A stretch of 38,816 nucleotides of DNA from Zelonia costaricensis. Its lineage: Eukaryota; Euglenozoa; Kinetoplastea; Trypanosomatida; Trypanosomatidae. How positions within the stretch are numbered: position 1 is the stretch's first letter; every line of letters starts with the position of its first letter. Below the pieces are notes generated by a model that saw only the letters and a list, made by a program, of their open reading frames with translations, ran no database searches and was not told the origin of the DNA. The stretch lies in the NCBI GenBank assembly GCA_030849075.1, contig JASAOO010003306.1, forward strand, positions 1 to 38,816, written 5' to 3'. The position numbers and the translations under genes are program-made. This document shows, in pieces, positions 1 to 7,366 of the stretch.

Positions 1-2
1 CG

Positions 3-3000
3 CACGACGGCTTCTTCGACAGCTACCGCTACATCTGGGGCCCGCAGAGGCCGCCACGCACCGAGGAGGAGCTGCAGCAGCTGCGGCAGCGCATCGACGC
101 GCCTCCGTCGGAGACGCTGCCCATCATGACCTTCGAGGACCGCGTCGCGATCCGCTCCCTCTTCTACGCCGTCGCCGACGACATCAACCTGCGCAATCTC
201 CTGGATGGCCTCCTGCTTCCGCCGCCGTACGACTTCGCCGACCTCAGCCGCAAGCGGTGGACGGAGAAGGACGTGCGCGTGGTGTGCTCGCTGCTGAACC
301 CCGCGCTGGACTGGATCGTCGTCAACCTTCCGTTCAACCTCGCGCTGCGACTCGGCGCATACGACGCGCGGCTGCGGGCGGCGGCGCGGCGCCTCTCCTG
401 GATCTTGTCCGTCCCGTTCGAGTTTGTCGAGCGTGAGGAGAGCTCGCTGGCGCAACTCCGCCTCTCCGTCACGCAAGACGGCGCGGCCGAGCTGGCCGAT
501 GCGGGGCGGCAGGAGGGCGTGCTGCAGCGCAAGGAGCAGCGCAAGCGCAGCCTCACCCGCGTCGCGACGATTGGCGGGTTCGCCGTTCTCGGCGGGGCCG
601 CGCTCGTCGTCACGGGCGGCCTCGCGGCGCCCATTCTCGGCCCCGCCTACGCCGCGCTCGTCACCGGCGCCGCCACGACGCTGGGGGCGATTGGTGCTGT
701 CGGCGGCGCAGTGCTCGGCACGGGGGCGCTGGCAGCCGTCTTCGCCACGATCGTGGGGGCTGCGACGCACGCTGCAGCCCTCGCCTCCCTCGTCACGCCG
801 GCGCTGACGGCGGCCAACCTCACCGCCATCTTCGGCGCCGCGGGTGCGTCGCTGGGCGGCTACAAGGCCTTCCGCCGCACAGCGGACTCGGACATCTTCA
901 TGCTCCGCTCTGTCGACGAGGTCGAGACCTTCAAGGCAACTGCCGCTGACACGGCCGCTGCTGCTGCTGCTGCGGCGGCGGCGGCTACAAAGTCGACCGA
1001 CGCGGAGGAGGAGGCGGCGGACCGCAACACGGAGGTGGTGCGGCGGCTGGCCCACTCGCACCAGTCCGTGAAGGGCGGGGCTGCCGGGCTGGGCACGACG
1101 TGGGATCTCTCCGAGGTGCTCGAGGACGACTCCAAGCCCGGCGCCGTTGTCCCGCTGCACACCCGCACCGTGGCGATGTCGCACGCCGCCAACCTGCCCT
1201 CCGTCCAGAAGCGGCGCCGCCACATCGTCTTCGCCGTCGAGAACCACCTCGAGGGGTACGAGCTGCGGCTCAAGGCAATCAAGCTGCTCTCCGGGGTGTG
1301 GGCCATGGCACCGCCCGCCAGCATTCCAGCCGCGCAGGCCGGCGTGCTCGCGTGCGTCAACCGCTTTGCCCACCCCACTGGCACGGGCTTCATAGTCTGC
1401 TACATCGCTGCCCCGACCTCCAACGCGGCCCAGCCGGCGCTGCGCATCTGGGTGCGTGCGGAGCGCGACTTCTTCGGCAGCTGGGCCCTCTCCGCGGCGT
1501 GCGAGGCGGCCAGCGCCGAGTTCGACCCCACTGTGGCGGAGTACTGGATGGACGACCACCAGTCCTCCACCGACTTCACGCGGCGGCAGCAGGGCGTGGC
1601 GCTCGAGGTGCACGTGGCGCCGTACACGTACCTCAAGCTGCACCCCGCCAGCACCGCCGGCAGGGCGCAGGCCCGCAAGGTGACCTTCCCGATGGAGGAG
1701 CTCCCCCAGCGGCAGCTCGAGTACGGCCACGACGTTACGCAACGCCGTAAGCTCGGCGTCTCGCTTGTCAACCGCTCCTCGCACACCGTCTTTACCCGCG
1801 ACATGGGCCTCGTCAACGGCGAGCAGTGGGCCGAGACGGCGTCGCCGATGGGCGTGTACCCGGCAGAGGCGTCGCTGACGTACTTCACGAGCAGCGGGTG
1901 GAGTCTGGCCGGGGCGGAGGGGTACTACATTCTCGAGATCGACAACGCGTACAGCGAGCCGGTGACGCCGCGCTTCTACGTGCGGGTGCAGTTCGAGGTG
2001 AGCTCGCTGAACAACGTCAACGTTGCCTTCGCCACGGGCTACAACCTCTCCGAGCTGACGCGCCTCGCCCTGAAGCCTGAGGCGCCGCGCAGCAAGAACT
2101 TCTTCGTCGACCTTCCGCCCGGGCTCTTCTTCTCCCTCACGTGCGTCGTCGACCCCACCTTCTACACGGTCCAGCTCGTCTTCCAGGACTTCGTGGAGCG
2201 CGGCGGGGCGGCCGGGGGTGGTGCACCGACGGAGAAGATGACGCTGACGATTGGCGTGAGCGGGTACTCGGCCATCTTCGACCCGCGCCGCCCCGTGCGG
2301 GACCAGCAGGTGGGGCTGTGGCAGCCGGTGCTGCGCCGCAGTGCCCTTCTCGGCCCGGCCGAGGCCTACGCGCTGCACTGGGAGGACGAGTGCCAGATGC
2401 AGTTCGGCGACACGATTCAGGTCAACCTCGAGATCGCGGACACGGTGGCAAAGCGGGCCGTCGGCACGGCTACGGCGACGGCGAAGCAGGCGCTGCTGCA
2501 GGGCGCCATCTTCACCGGCTTCCACGCCTTCAACTCCCTCATGGGCGCCTTCCAGCTTCCTCTCTTCGCGGTCTGGGCCACCGGCGTGATTGACAACAAC
2601 TTCGCCACCCTCTCGAACCGGTCCGTCTACACCGGCAAGGACCTTGCCGTGGCGCTACTCGACAAGCAGCGCGGCAAGCGCCCCGTCACGCTCGTGGGCT
2701 TTAGCTTTGGCGCGCGCGTCATTGTCGAATGCCTTCGTGAGTTGGAGCGGGTCGAGGCGTTCGGCGTGGTCGAGAACGCGTACCTGCTTGGCTGCACGAG
2801 CAGCTCCGACCCCGTGCTGTGGCGCAGCCTGCGCCGCGTCGTGGCAGGCCGCCTCGTCAACGTCTACACCCGCGAAGACTGGACGCTGTGGATGATCTAC
2901 CGGATGAACAAGACGGACCTCAAGCCGATGGCCGGCATCACGCCAGTCAACGTGCCCGGCGTGGAGAACGTGGACGTGACGCCGCTCGTGGCCTCGCACG

Positions 3001-4577
3001 GCGACTACGCGGCGAAGCTGCTGCCCGTGCTCGACGCCATTCCGCCGGAGCCGACGCCGACGACGTGGAGCCCGCGGCAGCACTACGGGTCACCCGGCGT
3101 GACGGTGCCGGTGAAGAAGTGCGCGGAGACGGTGGCGGCGGTGGCCAAGTCGCTGCACTCCTACCTCACCTCCACGCCCTCCGTCGCGATTGGCGTCAAG
3201 AACTGCGTCGTGTCTGACCTCGCCCGGTACGAGCCGCGGGTGGAGCTCTTGACGGTGCAGCTCTACGGCTGCTTCTTCGACTTTATGCCGCCGCCGCTGA
3301 CGGAGGCCGGCATGGCGTCCGTCTCGGGGCTGCTGGGCGAGTCGGAGACGCCGATGGGCGCCGTCGTGGCGTACCGCCTGCGCCTGCCCCCCGCTGCCAC
3401 GCGCGATCTGCTGGTCGTGCTGTACCTCTGCAACAGCCCGGACGGCGACGTGCAGGTTTGTGTGCAGCCGAACCTGGTGGAGCGGCGGGTCGCGGCGGGG
3501 GAGACGGAGGCCCAGGCGTACCAGCGGCTGTGCACCATCACCTCGGAGACGTGCAAGAGCCTGGAGGACGTGCAGGGCCTGTGCCGCACCCACGGCGTGG
3601 AGTGGGAGCTGTGCAGCAGGGCGGCGCACGCGCAGTCAGTGCCAGTGCCAGTGCCAGACACCTTCGCCGATGCCCACCGCACGGCGTGTGTGCGGCTGCT
3701 GCTCGAGCGGGTCGAGGGCTCCAGCGTGACGCTGACGTGGCTGGCGCTGCTGACCAAGACGAGCTCGCAGTTGCAGCAGGAGCGCTTCGCGGAGACGCAG
3801 TTCAAGGCAGCACTGGCGGCTGTCAGCAGCGCCCACCCGCACCACCGCCAAGGCGGCGGCGCCGGAATGCAGCTGCCCGTTGTGGCGGAGACGGCGAGCA
3901 CCGATGACATGCAGCAGCGGCTGCGCACGCTCGCGGCGCAGCTGCAGGACACGGACAAGTTTCCATCGAACACGGCCCCCTTCGTGCTCGTCAACTGCGG
4001 CACTGACCCGCTCTACTTTGCCGAGTCCTTCTACACCGCAGCCCGCGCCTCCGCCAACGCCCAGGTCGCGGAGTCAGCAGCGCTTCCGGACGCGCCGTCG
4101 TCCGCGTGGGCAACGCCGCAGTGGCTGCGCTTCCCGCCGCCGGAGCTGCCCCCCGCGTCGTTTGCCGTGACGCTGCTTGCCGTGCAGGGCGGCGGGTGGG
4201 GCGGCGATGGAGAGGGGGGCCACGGCGGCGGCGAGGAAGCGACGGCGGCGGCCCCGCCTATTCGCTACGAGGCGGGTAAAGGCTGCTGCGCCTTCGACAT
4301 CGAGTTCGGCGCGAACCTTTTTCCCGCGTGCACCGACGAGGAGTCGGCGACCGGCAGCGCGGCGGCAACGCCACCGGCGCGGTGCACTGCGGTGCAAGGG
4401 CGGCCATTCGTCGGCGAGGTGAGCCTCTCACAGGTTACCCTGCAGGCGACCCCCTTCACGATTGTCATGATGATGCCTCGCGCTGCGGCCACCACTGGGC
4501 CCGAGGGGTCGACCAGCGGAGGCGGCGAAGACACCGTCGAGTGGCGCCTCCACGCGCACGGCTGGTACGTTGTCTGA
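3..4577 (+). CDS. DUF726/TMCO4-type alpha/beta hydrolase with extra beta-rich modules (5' partial)
   Basis: The frame is open to the left edge of the window, so the true start lies outside it; the first ATG inside is at 126, and residues are counted from there (1483 aa). Residues about 146-250 are a long Gly/Ala-rich hydrophobic stretch ending in G-G-Y-K, as in the membrane part of TMCO4. The hydrolase part resumes near residue 705 with a T-I-x-V-S-G strand, followed by the nucleophile elbow G-F-S-F-G (Ser860) and the V-E-N-V-D plus S-H-G-D-Y stretch with the probable catalytic His958. This is the DUF726 layout of animal and fungal TMCO4/Mil1-type proteins, which are thought to be membrane-linked lipase-like hydrolases. 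Here about 440 residues (265-705) are inserted between the membrane part and the hydrolase, and about 500 follow it. Both additions contain beta-rich modules. A run of 11 Ala lies near residues 277-287. The family call is firm; the substrate is unknown. Confidence 0.82.
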   Translation, partial: HDGFFDSYRYIWGPQRPPRTEEELQQLRQRIDAPPSETLPIMTFEDRVAIRSLFYAVADDINLRNLLDGLLLPPPYDFADLSRKRWTEKDVRVVCSLLNPALDWIVVNLPFNLALRLGAYDARLRAAARRLSWILSVPFEFVEREESSLAQLRLSVTQDGAAELADAGRQEGVLQRKEQRKRSLTRVATIGGFAVLGGAALVVTGGLAAPILGPAYAALVTGAATTLGAIGAVGGAVLGTGALAAVFATIVGAATHAAALASLVTPALTAANLTAIFGAAGASLGGYKAFRRTADSDIFMLRSVDEVETFKATAADTAAAAAAAAAAATKSTDAEEEAADRNTEVVRRLAHSHQSVKGGAAGLGTTWDLSEVLEDDSKPGAVVPLHTRTVAMSHAANLPSVQKRRRHIVFAVENHLEGYELRLKAIKLLSGVWAMAPPASIPAAQAGVLACVNRFAHPTGTGFIVCYIAAPTSNAAQPALRIWVRAERDFFGSWALSAACEAASAEFDPTVAEYWMDDHQSSTDFTRRQQGVALEVHVAPYTYLKLHPASTAGRAQARKVTFPMEELPQRQLEYGHDVTQRRKLGVSLVNRSSHTVFTRDMGLVNGEQWAETASPMGVYPAEASLTYFTSSGWSLAGAEGYYILEIDNAYSEPVTPRFYVRVQFEVSSLNNVNVAFATGYNLSELTRLALKPEAPRSKNFFVDLPPGLFFSLTCVVDPTFYTVQLVFQDFVERGGAAGGGAPTEKMTLTIGVSGYSAIFDPRRPVRDQQVGLWQPVLRRSALLGPAEAYALHWEDECQMQFGDTIQVNLEIADTVAKRAVGTATATAKQALLQGAIFTGFHAFNSLMGAFQLPLFAVWATGVIDNNFATLSNRSVYTGKDLAVALLDKQRGKRPVTLVGFSFGARVIVECLRELERVEAFGVVENAYLLGCTSSSDPVLWRSLRRVVAGRLVNVYTREDWTLWMIYRMNKTDLKPMAGITPVNVPGVENVDVTPLVASHGDYAAKLLPVLDAIPPEPTPTTWSPRQHYGSPGVTVPVKKCAETVAAVAKSLHSYLTSTPSVAIGVKNCVVSDLARYEPRVELLTVQLYGCFFDFMPPPLTEAGMASVSGLLGESETPMGAVVAYRLRLPPAATRDLLVVLYLCNSPDGDVQVCVQPNLVERRVAAGETEAQAYQRLCTITSETCKSLEDVQGLCRTHGVEWELCSRAAHAQSVPVPVPDTFADAHRTACVRLLLERVEGSSVTLTWLALLTKTSSQLQQERFAETQFKAALAAVSSAHPHHRQGGGAGMQLPVVAETASTDDMQQRLRTLAAQLQDTDKFPSNTAPFVLVNCGTDPLYFAESFYTAARASANAQVAESAALPDAPSSAWATPQWLRFPPPELPPASFAVTLLAVQGGGWGGDGEGGHGGGEEATAAAPPIRYEAGKGCCAFDIEFGANLFPACTDEESATGSAAATPPARCTAVQGRPFVGEVSLSQVTLQATPFTIVMMMPRAAATTGPEGSTSGGGEDTVEWRLHAHGWYVV
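957..986 (+). repeat. GCN trinucleotide repeat coding for poly-Ala
   Basis: Ten consecutive Ala codons (six GCT or GCG blocks in pure runs, ending in GCT) sit at the start of the inserted region of the hydrolase gene, just after its membrane segment. They probably form a flexible, length-variable linker. Confidence 0.9.
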
Positions 4578-5111
4578 AGCCGTGCGTGTACTTGTGCATG
4601 TGTGTCTGTGTCTGTGTATGTGTCTGTGGGAGCGTCTCCTACGCTCCAGTTGACTGATTGCATTTCTCTCTTGTTTCTCTTTTTCCTTTCGCAAGAGCGT
4701 CTCTACACCACCGAATCTCCGCATATGTGTGTGTGTGTGTGTCTTCTCCCCTCAGCGCGCATCCATGTGCGCTTGAGCACCATCTTATCCGAAAGCAAAG
4801 CAAACAGGAGCAAAAATAAAAAAAACAACGAACAGCACTGTCGATGGCGACTCACTGTTGCGCAAGGCTCTAGAGCCGTGGCGATGACTGCGCGATCTGC
4901 CAGACCGGGCCCCTGTGGGGGTTCGCCGGCACGAGTACAGCAATGATGTGGCGCCGTGACATGGGCAAGTGTGTCACGCCTCTCCTCAGCTGTGCATGGA
5001 AGTCCTCCAATGCACCTTCCTCTTCTCCGTGTTGGTCCTCTCTGCTCGAAAAGCAAGGGGCGCTCTGGCACGCCCTTATCCCTGCCTCTTCACGCGCGCG
5101 GCGGTGCACCA
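4578..5111. other. Intergenic gap with TG repeats and trans-splicing signals
   Basis: No gene was recognised. TG-rich stretches lie just after the stop (about 4584-4629) and at 4725-4742. A T/C-rich tract at about 4658-4690 is followed by CAAG, an A-rich patch lies at 4811-4831, and a second pyrimidine tract lies at 5012-5047. These fit the 3' UTR of the hydrolase, its poly(A) region and the acceptor of the next gene. Confidence 0.7.
5012..5057 (+). promoter_or_regulatory. Probable spliced-leader acceptor for the PNKP-like gene
   Basis: The pyrimidine-rich tract 5012-5047 is followed by AG at 5052-5053 and 5056-5057, about 55 bases before the ATG at 5112. This position is what excludes the upstream in-frame ATG at 4956 as the start. 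The assignment is inferred from pattern only. Confidence 0.45.
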
Positions 5112-6473
5112 ATGAGCCTGCTGCAGTGTACAGAGGACTGCCTTCTCTCCGAGTTTGCGTCGCGGCAGGGCGTGGACGTGCACGCCCTGTGGCTGCCTCT
5201 GCGTGCCGCCCTCCCGAAGCGCTCCAGCTCCACCGCGGTGCTAGCGGTGGACGCCGGGACGCCGGTTGCGATGCTGGAGTCGGCCACGGAGACGCTCCTC
5301 GTTGACAAGTACGCCATTTGCACCAAGCTGCACGTGGCCAACGCCCTTCAGTGCGCCACGGCTACGGTCTTCATCGACCCCACCGCCGTGCCAGCGGGGT
5401 GCGAGGTGTTTATGCGGTGGGCCCGGCCCGGCGCTAAGCGACTGCGCGGCAACACGGTGGTGCTCCACTACGCTCTATCAGACGACACACACGATGCGCC
5501 GTCCACCGTCAGTGCCGGCGCGGTCGCGGGTGCCAAGCGCCGCCGCCCCGACGACGCCAGCAGCACCGCCGCCTCCTCGCTCATGGGGTCGCTGCAGGGC
5601 ACGCAGAAGCGCCTCTCGCTAGCCCAGCGCAGCGCTGAGGACCTGCAACGCCGCCTCAGCGCTGCCGTCGCCACGCGTGGCGTGTCACCGCACCCCCGCG
5701 CGGCACACATCCTGCAGTCCACCCTCACAAGCATCAGTCGCCGTCTTGGCCAGCCGCCGTTGCACTTTGTGCTGCCGCACCACGCCGAGGCGCTCGAGGC
5801 AGGCGGCGTGACGTGGGCACGGTCAAACGGGCGGCTGCTGTCGCGGGTGTTCCGCAGCGCCGCGTCGGCAGAGCGCTCGGAGGGCGCCAAGTACGGCGAC
5901 GGGTCGCGGCAGGTGCGCTTCTACTTTATCGAAGACGTGCTGCTGCGCCGCCCGCGGCAGTGGAAGGCGGTCGCGCCGCCGCAGCCGCAAGAGCACGCAG
6001 CTACCGAAGCTGCGGTGGACGGCGACGCGGAGATGCTGCTGCAACACAACGGGGTGCTGGACGACATGCACCGCCACGCCGAACGCGGGTTCCGCATCGT
6101 TCTTCTCGAGCACTACCCGGTGCTGCACCACGGCAGCCGGTACGCAGTCGAGCAGACGCTGGCGCCGGTGGTGCGGCTCTGCCGCGAGGTGTGCGCACAG
6201 CTCACCGTGACGGTGCTGCTGTCGGCCATGTCGTGTGTGACAGCGACGCGAAAGCAGGGTATGGCGCTGTCTTGGGTGCTCCCCCACGCGGGGCTGCTGC
6301 CCTTCTTCGTCGCGCAGCTGAACACGTCACTCGCGCCAGACCAGAAGATGTCCGCCGTGGTGGGCAGCGGCGACCGCGGCTCGCCCTTTCTGAACTCGCT
6401 GCACCGCGACTTCGCGCGTCACGCTTCGCTGCCATACGTCGATGTCAACGAGCGGTCCAGTGTGCCGGTGTGA
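5112..6473 (+). CDS. Polynucleotide kinase 3'-phosphatase-like protein, probably catalytically degenerate
   Basis: 453 aa from the ATG at 5112; the frame is open back to 4956, but the pyrimidine tract and AG lie between, so the later start is preferred. The first ~110 residues read like an FHA-type beta domain with weak conservation. Residues 115-160 are a low-complexity linker containing K-R-R-R, a possible nuclear signal. From about 265 to the end the order of motifs resembles the PNKP phosphatase (HAD fold): a hydrophobic strand at 270-278, a T-R-K-Q-G-M stretch in the place of the R-K-P-x-T-G-M motif, then V-G-S-G-D-R-G (Asp421) in the place of V-G-D-A-x-G-R, and a L-P-Y-V-D end like the L-P-F stretch of PNKP. 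The strand that should carry D-x-D-G-T reads I-E-D-V-L (273-277), so the nucleophile Asp is missing. PNKP repairs DNA strand-break ends; this copy may be a structural or regulatory relative. The identification rests on motif order and is not certain. Confidence 0.5.
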   Translation: MSLLQCTEDCLLSEFASRQGVDVHALWLPLRAALPKRSSSTAVLAVDAGTPVAMLESATETLLVDKYAICTKLHVANALQCATATVFIDPTAVPAGCEVFMRWARPGAKRLRGNTVVLHYALSDDTHDAPSTVSAGAVAGAKRRRPDDASSTAASSLMGSLQGTQKRLSLAQRSAEDLQRRLSAAVATRGVSPHPRAAHILQSTLTSISRRLGQPPLHFVLPHHAEALEAGGVTWARSNGRLLSRVFRSAASAERSEGAKYGDGSRQVRFYFIEDVLLRRPRQWKAVAPPQPQEHAATEAAVDGDAEMLLQHNGVLDDMHRHAERGFRIVLLEHYPVLHHGSRYAVEQTLAPVVRLCREVCAQLTVTVLLSAMSCVTATRKQGMALSWVLPHAGLLPFFVAQLNTSLAPDQKMSAVVGSGDRGSPFLNSLHRDFARHASLPYVDVNERSSVPV

Positions 6474-6820
6474 AGGGCGGTGTCGCTTTGGGATAGAAGG
6501 TCGGGGGGGGCGCCTCCTCGCCGGGGGAGGGAGTCCATGCGGTGAGCGTGCGTGTGTCACGTGAGATGCCACCAGCAGTGCGCCACCGGTGCGAGTCGTG
6601 CCCTGTCCGCCTCTGATGCACCGCTTTGGTGTGTGTTGGGTGTCGTGGTGCTGCTTGTATGGCGACGCCACAAACGAAACGCAATCCTCGAGCGACTCGC
6701 GGGCTTGGCCTCGCATTTGGCGTGCAGTCGACGGTGCGCACGACCACCAACCGCTGCTCTGGCCACACTCCACCGCACAGGACGAAACAGAAAAGCAAGC
6801 CTGTGGCATTCCCTTCTTGT

Positions 6821-6845
6821 GCTGTGCTGTGCTGTGCTGTGCTGT
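6821..6845. repeat. Pentanucleotide microsatellite (GCTGT)5
   Basis: Five uninterrupted copies of GCTGT lie in the gap between the PNKP-like gene and the alpha-glucosidase gene. A CACT tetranucleotide tract follows about 45 bases later. Confidence 0.95.
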
Positions 6846-7184
6846 CGCCCCAGCGCTCTGCCTCCCTCGTGTACGCGACCGGCAACCCGTCACTCACTCA
6901 TTCACTCACTCACTCCCCCACCCCCCTTTGCTCCGCCGCTGCACCTCTCGCACCACCACAGCAATCCTCTGACTGCCGCTCTCCATCGCGTGTTGCTGCT
7001 GCTTTAGATATCACTTCTCCCGCCCCCCTCCCCTCACCTCCCCCAGGTTACCCGGCGAAGGTAGAGGCAGCGCCGCGGTGCCTCACCAAGCGTCCTGTGT
7101 GCATTGCGTACGACGTCACCCAAAACCTCACACTTGTCCGCTCCTGTCCCTCCCTTGCTGAAGCCGTCGTGTGTGCGCGCAGAC

Positions 7185-7234
7185 TTCGCCGCTCCCTCTT
7201 CCTTCACCCCTCTTCTCCCTTTCCCCTCCCACAG
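7185..7234 (+). promoter_or_regulatory. Strong spliced-leader acceptor for the alpha-glucosidase gene
   Basis: An almost pure pyrimidine tract (7187-7230) ends in ACAG with AG at 7233-7234, about 130 bases before the ATG at 7367. It is one of the clearest acceptors in the window. A second candidate (tract 7011-7044, AG 7045-7046) lies upstream. Confidence 0.65.
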
Positions 7235-7366
7235 ACGCCCGCACACACGCGACCTCGGCATCTCTGGTGCGTCCCGCAATCCTCGTGGTGGGCAGTTCCT
7301 TCTGAGCATCGCCTCTCGTGCGTCTTCAGGTGCCAGGCCGTGTACTATACACTCAACACCCGGCCC

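Larger units (their letters stand above)
6474..7366. other. Intergenic gap rich in short tandem repeats
   Basis: No gene was recognised. The gap holds a G run (6503-6510), five perfect copies of GCTGT (6821-6845), a CACT-type tetranucleotide tract (6890-6914), and pyrimidine tracts at about 6915-6935, 7011-7044 and 7185-7230. The glucosidase reading frame happens to stay open back to 6626, but that part has a simple-repeat composition and is not coding. Confidence 0.7.

Noticed and set aside
4895..4945. GGGGTTCGCC and similar patches considered as a tRNA T-arm
   Set aside because: No matching acceptor stem, D-arm or anticodon arm could be found around it; the same holds for GGGTCGAGC near 32340.
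6626..7366. Upstream extension of the alpha-glucosidase frame to an earlier ATG
   Set aside because: The stretch is made of microsatellites and pyrimidine tracts, includes a strong splice acceptor, and would bury the signal peptide at 7367.
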